From the NCBI GenBank assembly GCA_034437075.1, contig DAOTVD010000114.1, positions 1 to 18,763 of the forward strand: a DNA stretch of 18,763 bases, read 5' to 3'. Source of the DNA: DAOTVD01 sp034437075 (lineage in GTDB: Bacteria > Chloroflexota > Anaerolineae > Aggregatilineales > J027). The notes below the pieces were generated by a model. That model was not told the DNA's origin. It saw only the letters and a program-made list of their open reading frames with translations, and ran no database searches. Positions within the stretch are counted from its first letter, which is position 1. Each line of letters begins with the position of its first letter. The position numbers and the translations under genes are program-made. Below, piece by piece: positions 1 to 7,250 of the stretch.

Positions 1-1
1 C

Positions 2-226
2 TTTCCGGGCACCTTGCGGGGCCTCATTCACCCCGATGTTCTTGTGTGGCCGGGCCTAAAGATCGGGGATTTAGACCCGCGCAACCAGGTTGAAAATTGT
101 TTTATGGTTTCGGAAAAAAGCCTGGCTATCGGGGGCGGCGTGCTAGAAGCCGTACTTGCCAGCCCGGTCATCCGACCATATTTGGTGACCAACAGTTCAG
201 GAATCGCCAGCCATGTATCTTCGTAA
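2..226 (+). CDS. yqeB: YqeB family selenium-dependent molybdenum hydroxylase accessory protein, C-terminal part
   Basis: This is the last 74 codons of a gene that begins before the window, ending at TAA 224-226. The visible residues include GLIHPDVLVWPGLKIGDLDPR and a near-C-terminal SLAIGGGVLEAVLASP, which match my memory of the conserved C-terminus of the YqeB/EF2563 family. That family is known from comparative genomics to accompany selenium-dependent molybdenum hydroxylases (xanthine dehydrogenase-like enzymes with a labile selenium cofactor); its biochemical step is not established. The stop overlaps the start of the yqeC-mocA fusion by 14 bp, so the two are probably translated together, and yqeC is the usual partner of yqeB. 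An internal TTG at position 14 is not a real start, since the frame stays open to the window edge. Confidence 0.8.
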   Translation, partial: FPGTLRGLIHPDVLVWPGLKIGDLDPRNQVENCFMVSEKSLAIGGGVLEAVLASPVIRPYLVTNSSGIASHVSS

Positions 227-1565
227 AGCGCTGGGCATTAAACGTGGGGATGTGGTCGCCTTTACGGGGGCAGGGGGCAAGACCAGCGCGCTATTGCGTC
301 TAAGCGAGGAACTACGGCGCGAGGGCTGGCGGGTGTTGCTCACCACCACAACGCGAGTGGGGGAAGACGAACTCGCTTTGTTCCCTTATGCCACAGCCCT
401 AGACACGATCCGATCATCGCGCGATTTATCTCACCTAATGACCCAGCATGGGGCATTTTTCTTATATGAGCGTTTATGGGGCGGCAAAGCATTGGGCGTT
501 TCCTTGGCCTATCTGGATGGGCTCGTCGATAAGCTCGACTCCGATGCTATTCTGATTGAAGCGGACGGGGCGCGTCGTTTCCCCTTCAAAGCGCCATATG
601 AGCACGAGCCTGTTGTGCCGGATAGCACCACCTTGGCTGTTATCGTCGCCGGAATGGACATCCTAGGCCAACCGCTGGATGATGAGCATGTCTATAACCC
701 TGATGCGATCATCGAGCGTTATGGTTTCCCGTCTGGGGAGCCTATTCGCCCGGCGTGGGTTGGGCAGGTGCTGCGCGATGAAACGCTCGGGCTGAAGGGC
801 ATCCCGCCCAAAGCGCGTGTCGTGGCCTTGCTGAACAAAACGAGCGATAGTGTTTTGGATCAATTGAAGGCTCGGCGGGTCGCGCAGGTCATCTTGCACA
901 ATGAGCAGGTCAGTAGCGTTGCTCTGAGCCATCTGGTTGGCTATGATCCGGTTTGGGAAGTCCAACGCCGCATCGGGGCGATTGTGCTCGCGGGGGGGAT
1001 GTCGCGCCGGATGGGCCAACCCAAGCAGCTTTTGCCCTGGGGTAAAAGCACGGTCATCGCAACCCTGACGGGCCGACTATTGCCCTTGCGTTTTGCGGAT
1101 ATTGTCGTCGTAACCGGGCATGCCCATAATGCCGTGCGCCAGGCCATCGCGCCCTCTGGGGTGCGGAGTGTACACAATACCGACTATGAAACAGGCGAGA
1201 TGTTGTCGTCTTTGCAGACAGGCTTACAGGCTTTTGGGCCAGACATCGCCGCGTGTATGATCTTCCTGGGTGACCAGCCCCAGATTAACGCGCGGCTTGT
1301 GCATCAGATGATGTTGGCTTATGCGCAGGGCGAAGGCGATATTGTCGCGCCGAGTTATATGCGTCGTCGTGGGCACCCCATCCTGATTGATCGGCGTTTT
1401 TGGCGCGAGCTACTCGAACTGCCCGCTGGCAGCGCGCCACGCGATGTTGTCAACCGCTACAATGACCAAATTGCGTATATCCTCACGGATGACATCAACG
1501 TTTTAGAGGATATGGATACGCCCGAACAATATCGCGCGGCGCTGAAAAGGGCGGGCTTACTTTAA
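213..1565 (+). CDS. yqeC: YqeC-MocA fusion: selenium cofactor P-loop protein joined to a molybdenum cofactor nucleotidyltransferase
   Basis: A 450-residue two-domain protein. Residues 1 to about 250 are YqeC-like: a P-loop GAGGKTS at 19-25, then IEADGARRFPFKAP near 115-130, the conserved acidic stretch of the family. Residues from about 255 to 450 are a MobA/MocA-type NTP transferase: LAGGMSRRMGQPKQLLPWG at about 259-277 (nucleotide-binding loop) and a later GDQP metal-binding motif. MocA transfers CMP to molybdopterin to give the cytosine dinucleotide cofactor used by xanthine-dehydrogenase-type enzymes; YqeC is linked by genome context to selenium-dependent members of that group. In E. coli the two functions are separate genes, so the fusion directly couples them. 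The ATG lies inside the end of yqeB. Its stop shares the TTAA at 1562-1565 with the convergent exporter gene. The hydroxylase structural genes themselves are not in view. Confidence 0.85.
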   Translation: MYLRKALGIKRGDVVAFTGAGGKTSALLRLSEELRREGWRVLLTTTTRVGEDELALFPYATALDTIRSSRDLSHLMTQHGAFFLYERLWGGKALGVSLAYLDGLVDKLDSDAILIEADGARRFPFKAPYEHEPVVPDSTTLAVIVAGMDILGQPLDDEHVYNPDAIIERYGFPSGEPIRPAWVGQVLRDETLGLKGIPPKARVVALLNKTSDSVLDQLKARRVAQVILHNEQVSSVALSHLVGYDPVWEVQRRIGAIVLAGGMSRRMGQPKQLLPWGKSTVIATLTGRLLPLRFADIVVVTGHAHNAVRQAIAPSGVRSVHNTDYETGEMLSSLQTGLQAFGPDIAACMIFLGDQPQINARLVHQMMLAYAQGEGDIVAPSYMRRRGHPILIDRRFWRELLELPAGSAPRDVVNRYNDQIAYILTDDINVLEDMDTPEQYRAALKRAGLL

Positions 1566-3490
1566 GCTGGGGCGTCGGCGATGTCCTCAGCAAATTGGGT
1601 ATGGTAGAGGCGGGCGTACAGGCCATCCTGGGCTAACAGGGCCTGATGGGTGCCGTGTTCCACCAAGCGCCCTTGGTTCATGACGAAGATTTTATCGGCG
1701 GCTAAGATCGTGCTCAGCCGATGCGCGATGACGAAGCTGGTGCGATCATGCATGATCTGCTCTAACGCCTGTTGGATGAGCGCCTCGGATTCGGAGTCCA
1801 GATGAGATGTCGCTTCGTCCAACACCAGAATGCGCGGATTTTTTAGGATGATGCGCGCAATCGATAGGCGCTGTTTTTCGCCACCGCTCAAGCGATAACC
1901 CCGCTCCCCAACGATTGTGTCGTAGCCATCGGGTAATTCCTGGATAAAATCGTAAATATTGGCTGCGCGGGTCGCGTTGTCGAGTTCCGCAGCGGTTGCA
2001 TCCGGTTTAGCATAGAGTAAATTGGTGCGAATCGTATCATGAAACAAGAATGTTTCTTGTGTCACCATGCCGATGTGACGCGCCAGGTCACTCAGCCGTA
2101 AATCCGCTAGGCAATGCCCGTCCAGGCGGATATGCCCCGACGTAGGATCATACAAACGTGGCAGCAAATAGGTGATGGTGGTCTTGCCAGCGCCGCTGGG
2201 GCCGACAATCGCCATGAGTTCGCCGGGTTCCACCGTGAAACTCACTTGGTCGAGCGCGTTCTCGCGGGCCTGCGAGACGGATGCTTTTTCACTCGGCTTG
2301 ATTGGTGCATCACTCAATGCCGCTTCAATTTCCCGATTAGACGAATAACGCTCCACCGTGCTCAGGCTGGGGGCAGTCATGGCCATGTAACTGAACGTCA
2401 CGTCCTCAAAGGTAATACGGCCTTGGACTTCCGGCAGCCGGGTCGCGTCAGATTTCTCGGTGATTTCTAGCGGAAAATCTAGCACTTCAAACACGCGCTC
2501 GAAACTCACCAGGCTGGAGGCCAACTCAACAGGTGCGTTAACTAGCGCCTGCAAGGGCGGATACAAGTTATTCAGCAAGGCGGCAAAGGCCACCACCGTG
2601 CCCAGCGTCAGCGCGCCTTCTAGCACGAGCGTGCCCCCCAGCCAATACACGACCGCCGTACCGAAGGCGCTCACCAACCCTAGCAGAGCAAAAAATGCGC
2701 TTCCTAGCACCGCTTGCCGCACGCCAAAATCCCGCACCTGGGCGGCCCGGCCTTCGAACTGGCGGCTCGTATCTTCCCAGCGCCCAAACAGTTTAATGAT
2801 CATGATGCCGTTGACGTTCAGCGTTTCGTTCATCATGCCGTTCATGCGCGCGTTTTCGTTCATCGTCGCGCGGACGACCTGGCGCAGGCGGGTGGCAAAG
2901 TAGCGTGCAGGCAGGATAATCAGCGGCACGATGATGAGCCCGGCCAACGTCAGGCGCCATTCCAGCGTAAACATGACGATCAACACGCCAATCACCGTGA
3001 TGAGATTCGTAATAAAGCCTACAAATGTATCGTTGATAGCACGCTGCGCGCCGACCACATCATTGTTCAGGCGGCTCATGAGTTCGCCCGTTTTGGTGGA
3101 TACGTAAAACCGTAATGACATGCGCTGCAAATGGTCAAAGAGTTGGCGGCGCAAATCGTAAATGACACCTTCGCCGACGGAAGCATTCAACCACCGCTGA
3201 AAGATATTGATCGCGCTTGTCAGCAGGGGGGCCAGCACCAGGATAAATGCGATGATGCTGACATCGCTATAGCTCGCATCTTCAGCCACCAGCACATTGT
3301 CAATCAGATGGCGTAGCGCGAGTGGCGTTACCATTGCCAGCCCGGTTGTGACTAGAATATTGATGAACATCAGGCCCAAACGCCAGCGATAGGGCGCTGC
3401 GTATGAAACGACACGCCATAGCAAATCGCGCGTGATGGCCTGCGGACGTTGGCCGGATGCATCGGAGTAAAGATAACCCCACCAAGACAT
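1562..3490 (-). CDS. ABC exporter half-transporter with fused membrane and ATPase domains (MsbA/MDR-like)
   Basis: A 642-residue type I ABC exporter subunit, expected to act in the cytoplasmic membrane as a dimer and to export a lipid, peptide or drug-like substrate that the sequence does not identify. The N-terminal half (about 25-330) has six hydrophobic segments. The nucleotide-binding domain shows Walker A GPSGAGKTT at 430-438, Q-loop Q478, signature LSGGE 534-538, Walker B ILVLDEA 554-560, D-loop SHLD and switch H590, so it should be active. Unusual is an insertion of about 42 polar residues (roughly 369-410) directly after the A-loop aromatic Y368 and before the second strand of the ATPase domain; the family normally has only 5-10 residues there. 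The ATG at 3490 follows a perfect AGGAGG (3495-3500) with 4 nt spacing. The gene is convergent with yqeC-mocA and divergent from the epimerase, so it is probably a single-gene unit. Confidence 0.9.
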   Translation of the reverse strand: MSWWGYLYSDASGQRPQAITRDLLWRVVSYAAPYRWRLGLMFINILVTTGLAMVTPLALRHLIDNVLVAEDASYSDVSIIAFILVLAPLLTSAINIFQRWLNASVGEGVIYDLRRQLFDHLQRMSLRFYVSTKTGELMSRLNNDVVGAQRAINDTFVGFITNLITVIGVLIVMFTLEWRLTLAGLIIVPLIILPARYFATRLRQVVRATMNENARMNGMMNETLNVNGIMIIKLFGRWEDTSRQFEGRAAQVRDFGVRQAVLGSAFFALLGLVSAFGTAVVYWLGGTLVLEGALTLGTVVAFAALLNNLYPPLQALVNAPVELASSLVSFERVFEVLDFPLEITEKSDATRLPEVQGRITFEDVTFSYMAMTAPSLSTVERYSSNREIEAALSDAPIKPSEKASVSQARENALDQVSFTVEPGELMAIVGPSGAGKTTITYLLPRLYDPTSGHIRLDGHCLADLRLSDLARHIGMVTQETFLFHDTIRTNLLYAKPDATAAELDNATRAANIYDFIQELPDGYDTIVGERGYRLSGGEKQRLSIARIILKNPRILVLDEATSHLDSESEALIQQALEQIMHDRTSFVIAHRLSTILAADKIFVMNQGRLVEHGTHQALLAQDGLYARLYHTQFAEDIADAPA

Positions 3491-3494
3491 GGTT

Positions 3495-3500
3495 CCTCCT
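3495..3500 (-). promoter_or_regulatory. Shine-Dalgarno AGGAGG for the ABC exporter
   Basis: On the minus strand AGGAGG is followed by AACC and ATG. It fixes the exporter start at 3490. No convincing -10/-35 pair was found upstream of it. Confidence 0.8.
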
Positions 3501-3580
3501 AAAAAAGGCTATTGGCGAGCAGGACAAAGCCTAAACCTCAACCTTAACACCGAATATGCCCTGGCGCCTATCCTGAACCT

Positions 3581-3589
3581 TGTTACAAT
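3581..3589 (+). promoter_or_regulatory. Extended -10 promoter for the epimerase gene
   Basis: TGTTACAAT fits an extended -10 (TGn followed by TACAAT, five of six bases of TATAAT). No good -35 lies 17 bp upstream. A transcript start near 3596 would give a leader of about 30 nt before the GTG at 3627 and its AAAGGA at 3615-3620. The same TGnTACAAT pattern recurs before two other genes in the window. Confidence 0.55.
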
Positions 3590-3626
3590 CAAAAATCTTA
3601 GCATCTATGCGGATAAAGGATCGACT

Positions 3627-4529
3627 GTGAGAATTTTAATCACCGGCTCAGAGGGCAATATCGGGGTGCATCTTGTGCGCCAACTTCGCGCAGAGGGGCA
3701 TGAAGTCCTGCGCGCGGATTTACTGCCCGGCTGGCATGATGAATACATCCAGACCAATATCGTGTTTCCGAACGACTTGCTGCCGGCATTTCAGCGTTTT
3801 CAGCCGGAGGTCGTTTTTCATCTGGCGGCCATGGTCAGCCGTGTCACATGCGAAGGCTCGCCTCATATGGCCGTGGACACCAACCTCAGCGGGACGAACA
3901 ACATCGCGCAAATGTGCAAGAACTTCGGCGCCAAGCTAATCTTCTTCTCGACTTCGGAAGTGTACGGCAATTTGAGCGGTGAAATGCGCGAAGATATGCG
4001 CGACTTACAGCCCACCAATCGCTATGGCCTGACTAAATATATGGGCGAAATGCTGTTGGATTATGAGCATCGTGAATACGGCCTGGATGTGGTCGTGCTG
4101 CGGCCCTTCATGTTTTATCATGAAGACGAAACGCGCGGCTCGCATCGCTCCGCCATGATTCGTTTCGCCGAGAATTTATCCCAGCGCGAGCGCATTACGG
4201 TGCATAAAGACAGTCGCCGAGGCTGGTTGCATATGGATGATGCCGTCAGGGCCATTGCAGCCTGTGTTCATCTGTCTGGTTGGCACATCATCAACATCGG
4301 TCACCCAGACATCATCGAAACAGAATGGATGGCGCGTTATATGGGCGAGTTGCTGGAAATCAATGTCGAAGATTACTGGGATTTGATCCCCTTACCCGAG
4401 CGTATGACCCTCGAAAAATATCCGAATTTGGATCGGCAGCGCGAGTTGCTGAATTTTACGCCAGAGGTGGACATCAAAATGGGCATCCAGCGCGTCTTGC
4501 GCCAATTCGCGCCCCTTAAGACGTCTTGA
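3627..4529 (+). CDS. NAD-dependent epimerase/dehydratase (extended SDR family), nucleotide-sugar type
   Basis: A 300-residue extended short-chain dehydrogenase/reductase. The N-terminal Rossmann fingerprint is ILITGSEGNIG (G-x-x-G-x-x-G), followed by VVFHLAAM, the FFSTSEVYG strand, and the catalytic Y-x-x-x-K in RYGLTKYMGE. Members convert nucleotide-activated sugars (4-epimerisation, dehydration or reduction) using tightly bound NAD(P); the exact substrate cannot be read from sequence. The frame is open from an ATG at 3489, but that start would place 46 residues without family resemblance before the Rossmann strand and overlaps the exporter start. The GTG at 3627 has AAAGGA 6 nt upstream and begins exactly at the family N-terminus, so I chose it. 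It is the first gene of the glycan region. Its C-terminus overlaps the convergent AAC(3)-like gene by 14 bp, through a near-palindrome that gives both proteins the same last four residues. Confidence 0.85.
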   Translation: MRILITGSEGNIGVHLVRQLRAEGHEVLRADLLPGWHDEYIQTNIVFPNDLLPAFQRFQPEVVFHLAAMVSRVTCEGSPHMAVDTNLSGTNNIAQMCKNFGAKLIFFSTSEVYGNLSGEMREDMRDLQPTNRYGLTKYMGEMLLDYEHREYGLDVVVLRPFMFYHEDETRGSHRSAMIRFAENLSQRERITVHKDSRRGWLHMDDAVRAIAACVHLSGWHIINIGHPDIIETEWMARYMGELLEINVEDYWDLIPLPERMTLEKYPNLDRQRELLNFTPEVDIKMGIQRVLRQFAPLKTS

Positions 4530-5412
4530 GATCATCGCCGCCCGGCAGCAACCGCCGTTTAATGCCTAACCTGCGCTTGACCCACACCACCGCGCGTTCC
4601 CAGCGGGGCTCGTGGGCGGCGTAGTACGGGTTATGGTGATACATACCCCGTTTCAGGGCCTTGGTTTGGTATTCCAGGAACGTAGCCGCGTGCAAAAGTG
4701 TGATCTCGTACCCCAAGGGCGAGATCAGCTTGCGCCCGATTTCGGGGTATTGCGCGTGTAAATCGTCGCCCCATTGGCCCAGGCGCGGCTTATAACGTCG
4801 GTTGGGGACGAGCGTCTGCATTTTATGCTCGATGCCTTCGTAATCCAGATAGCGCATCGTCAGCGGTTCATCCAGAAAGGCTTTGTACGGGTAATCTGGA
4901 TAGCGGATGCTTTCCAACACATAGAGCGAGGCGTTATTGCGCTGGTTGACCCCCAGCAGCAAGATGTAGCCTTGGGGATGTTGCATCAGCTTATAAAACG
5001 GCGAGCGCTCGTCGTGTGGTTTCACGGATAGGTGATGCTCTTTGACGTAATCGGACATCCCTTGCCCTAGGGCCGAAACCGCCAACCAGGGATGGTAACT
5101 GCGCCGGGACGGATGTTCCGTCATCAGGATTTGGGTTAAGCCCCCGGTTTGAGAGGGCGTCTGGCGCGGATCGTAAAGCGGATCACTGGCCATGTACTCT
5201 TCTAGGGGGCGGTCATTCTGAAAGGTCGGCATGAGCAAGCAGCCCCTCTCGCCGAGCCGATCTAGCAGCGATTGCACAAGCCGCTGTGGTTGGGCCGCAC
5301 GCCCACCGATGTAGCGCAAGCCACTATGGACGATCAGGTGCATACCGTCCCTCACGCCGAGTTCGTCCAGGTGGTGTTGAATATCGCTATAGTAATCGGG
5401 GCGGTCGCTCAT
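4516..5412 (-). CDS. AAC(3)-fold N-acyltransferase, probably acting on a sugar or glycoconjugate
   Basis: A 298-residue protein resembling the AAC(3)/YokD family of acetyl-CoA-dependent amine acetyltransferases: VHSGLRYIGG at 28-37, LLMPTF at 59-64, YDPRQTPSQTGGL at 80-92, RRSYHP with H107, and GYILLLGV at 148-155 followed by a helix ending VLESI. In classical aminoglycoside enzymes the stretch after the HP is usually THSVAA; here it reads WLAVSA. The match in the first two thirds is good, while the C-terminal third (from about 200) is divergent and ends in a very basic stretch (about residues 270-290). Context (epimerase, WecB, acetyltransferase, GT4) suggests that it acylates an amino sugar during surface-glycan synthesis and is not a resistance gene. 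Its ATG overlaps the stop of the propeller gene in an ATGA, so the two are translationally coupled. Confidence 0.7.
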   Translation of the reverse strand: MSDRPDYYSDIQHHLDELGVRDGMHLIVHSGLRYIGGRAAQPQRLVQSLLDRLGERGCLLMPTFQNDRPLEEYMASDPLYDPRQTPSQTGGLTQILMTEHPSRRSYHPWLAVSALGQGMSDYVKEHHLSVKPHDERSPFYKLMQHPQGYILLLGVNQRNNASLYVLESIRYPDYPYKAFLDEPLTMRYLDYEGIEHKMQTLVPNRRYKPRLGQWGDDLHAQYPEIGRKLISPLGYEITLLHAATFLEYQTKALKRGMYHHNPYYAAHEPRWERAVVWVKRRLGIKRRLLPGGDDLKTS

Positions 5413-6509
5413 GGGCCTGCATCCGTTTCCAAGATCAAAAGATGCGGGTCGGCGTCAAAAACCGAGCACCATTCGATTCCCTCGCGCTCGATAGTCGGCT
5501 TCAGGATATTGGTTTTGGCCTGACCCCAATCCACGCCATCCGGTGACGCACAGCGCCCAATTGACAAGGTGCCGTTTTCATCGCGCGATTGAAAATACAT
5601 CAGATACGTTTCGTTATCTTGCCGGATTACGCTACTGTTGTTGAAGCTCATAAAACGTTGCGCCCGAAACGGAAAGACGACGCGATCATAAAATGTCACG
5701 ACTTGCCGACCGATGATCCCTTGCGGGGGGCTCAGGCTGGCGCGTTTAAGCGGACTACTACGCACTTTCGGATGGCGATAGTTGGGGTACCACTTGCTCA
5801 GATGGCGGGGGATAAGGTGGGTATAGCGCGAAAAGCGCCGTGTGGTGCGTTTATCGATTACGGGCTCGGTGGGGGGTTCGCGGCGCCAAGTGAAGCCATC
5901 TGCCGAGACAGCGCGCCCCAAAAACCAATGATGCTTGGTATCTTCGGTGGTATACCACATGGTGTAACCGCCGTTTTCCGCGATGACCCAAGGATAATGC
6001 AAGCCGCGCGCCTCCCAGCCGAGTTCAGGTGCCAGGCAATCCGCCGGATGTAATGCCCATGCATAGCCATCCTGGGAGGTCGCCACGCGAATATAGCCGA
6101 TTGCATTGCGGTGTTCGCTGAAATACATCCGGTAGCGCTCTCCGTCATGCAATACCAAAGGCTGATGATAGCCTTCGCGCCGGGGGACGGGGTCTAGCTG
6201 GGCCAGGTCGTCACGCTGAAAGAGCTTATCGGGGTGCTTTTGCCACACCCAACCATCTTCAGACTCGGCATAGCCGATGCGATAAGTATTGCGCGCGTCA
6301 ACCCCTTGGTACCACATGCGAAACAGGCCATTTTCATACAACACAGATGGATTGGAGGTCTGGACGGCGTCCCATGCGCCCGCCACGCCTAAGGGGATGA
6401 TCGGTTCGGGAGAAATGCGCCATCCTTGCCCATCGGTGCTATAGGCCAGCCCGATTTGCTCGACATGCCCATCATAACCCGCGAAGAAAAGATAAAAAGC
6501 ACTTGTCAT
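5409..6509 (-). CDS. Five-bladed beta-propeller protein, GH43/GH130-like glycosidase or glycan-binding fold
   Basis: A 366-residue cytoplasmic-looking protein (no signal peptide with this start). Five repeats of the form G-x-A-x-S-x-D-G-x-x-W are visible: GLAYSTDGQGW (20-30), IGYAESEDGWVW (78-89), RVATSQDGYAW (141-151), GRAVSADGFTW (198-208) and GRCASPDGVDW (318-328). Each is followed or preceded by hydrophobic strands such as YRMYFSEH, YTMWYTTE and TYLMYFQS. This is the layout of the five-bladed propeller shared by GH32/43/62/68/130 enzymes. I could not assign a catalytic acid/base set, so it may be a glycosidase, a phosphorylase or a noncatalytic protein. The frame is open to 6734, but the ATG at 6509 is preferred: it starts blade 1 and lies downstream of a minus-strand TATAAT, whereas the longer form would run into the divergent acetyltransferase gene. 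It is coupled to the AAC(3)-like gene by a 4 bp overlap. Confidence 0.7.
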   Translation of the reverse strand: MTSAFYLFFAGYDGHVEQIGLAYSTDGQGWRISPEPIIPLGVAGAWDAVQTSNPSVLYENGLFRMWYQGVDARNTYRIGYAESEDGWVWQKHPDKLFQRDDLAQLDPVPRREGYHQPLVLHDGERYRMYFSEHRNAIGYIRVATSQDGYAWALHPADCLAPELGWEARGLHYPWVIAENGGYTMWYTTEDTKHHWFLGRAVSADGFTWRREPPTEPVIDKRTTRRFSRYTHLIPRHLSKWYPNYRHPKVRSSPLKRASLSPPQGIIGRQVVTFYDRVVFPFRAQRFMSFNNSSVIRQDNETYLMYFQSRDENGTLSIGRCASPDGVDWGQAKTNILKPTIEREGIEWCSVFDADPHLLILETDAGP

Positions 6510-6540
6510 GTCTTGGCCAATCGTCTTATCTAGTTGCACA

Positions 6541-6569
6541 TTGTCAGATGCGTACCGGCACACTATTAT
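6541..6569 (+). promoter_or_regulatory. Sigma-70-type promoter for the acetyltransferase-wecB-GT4 operon
   Basis: TTGTCA (6541-6546) and TATTAT (6564-6569) are separated by exactly 17 bp; each differs from consensus by one base. Transcription would start near 6576, giving a leader of about 27 nt to the ATG at 6603. Confidence 0.65.
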
Positions 6570-6593
6570 AGGCGGGCTGTCCACATATCTGTA
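6565..6593 (-). promoter_or_regulatory. Divergent promoter for the propeller and AAC(3)-like genes
   Basis: The minus strand carries a perfect TATAAT at 6570-6565 that overlaps the plus-strand -10 by five bases. The only -35 candidate, 17 bp further, is the weak TACAGA (6593-6588). The predicted transcript start near 6558 precedes the chosen ATG at 6509. Confidence 0.5.
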
Positions 6594-6602
6594 GTGTGTC
6601 CT

Positions 6603-7244
6603 ATGTGGCCTGACCAATGGATTGTCAAAAATTTGGCGCGCCTGGTGCGCTGGCGTTATGGAGCCGTCATCGAGGCCGAAACGCATAAGCTGTCTGAGTT
6701 TGCCGAAGACCAGCGCGTAGAGCGGCTTAAACAAACGCTGGCGTCATGCGGCGAGGATGTGACGATTCGCCCCGGTGCGCGCGTGGTGGCGCCTCAACAT
6801 ATTCACTTGGGAAACCATATCGGCATCGGGCATTATTGCATGCTCAATGGCAATGGTGGCATCCGCTTGGGGAATTTTGTGCTGTTGGCCGATCATGTGG
6901 TGCTGGCCAGCAGTAGCCATCCTGTCGAAGAAGTCCGGTTTCATAACACTTTCGAGGCGCCGATTTCCATCGCGGAAAATGCTTGGTTAGGCGCGGGGGC
7001 GATCATCCTGCCAGGGGTCAGCATTGGCGAAAATGCGGTTGTTGCGGCGGGGGCAGTCGTCCGAGATGATGTGCCGGATCATACCATCGTCGGTGGTGTA
7101 CCCGCGCGCCCCGTGCGCACGCTCGAGCTATCCCCAGATGCATTGGCCGAACAAAAACGCGCCATCCGCGCGCAACGTATCCAACGGGCCGGGCTCTCTA
7201 GCCAGGTCGAAGACATTTTTGCGGCAAACAAGCATGAGGAATGA
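6603..7244 (+). CDS. Left-handed beta-helix (hexapeptide-repeat) acetyltransferase
   Basis: A 213-residue member of the WbbJ/maltose acetyltransferase-like group. Hexapeptide repeats run from about 52 to 168 (for example VTIRPG, IHLGNH, ISIAENAWLGAGAIILPGVS, IGENAVVAAGAVV), ending in VGGVPARPV, the usual close of the coil. H106 in SSSHP is in the place of the catalytic histidine of the family. A helical N-terminus (1-48) and a charged helical tail (178-213) flank the coil. It probably transfers an acetyl group to a sugar hydroxyl or amine during glycan assembly. An upstream in-frame ATG at 6534 lies inside the promoter, so the ATG at 6603 was chosen, although no clear Shine-Dalgarno precedes it. 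The stop is 6 nt before wecB, so it is cotranscribed with it. Confidence 0.85.
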   Translation: MWPDQWIVKNLARLVRWRYGAVIEAETHKLSEFAEDQRVERLKQTLASCGEDVTIRPGARVVAPQHIHLGNHIGIGHYCMLNGNGGIRLGNFVLLADHVVLASSSHPVEEVRFHNTFEAPISIAENAWLGAGAIILPGVSIGENAVVAAGAVVRDDVPDHTIVGGVPARPVRTLELSPDALAEQKRAIRAQRIQRAGLSSQVEDIFAANKHEE

Positions 7245-7250
7245 TGCGAG

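Noticed and set aside
3489..3626. Longer epimerase starting at the ATG at 3489
   Set aside because: The extra 46 residues have no family resemblance, overlap the exporter start, and the GTG at 3627 has a proper AAAGGA at the family N-terminus.
4516..5412. Aminoglycoside resistance gene
   Set aside because: Only the AAC(3) fold is supported; the motif after HP differs and the setting is a glycan locus.
6534..6602. Earlier acetyltransferase start at 6534
   Set aside because: It lies upstream of the -35/-10 pair predicted for this gene.
6510..6734. 75-residue N-terminal extension of the propeller protein
   Set aside because: It would cover both divergent promoters and run antisense to the start of the acetyltransferase; the ATG at 6509 begins the first blade.
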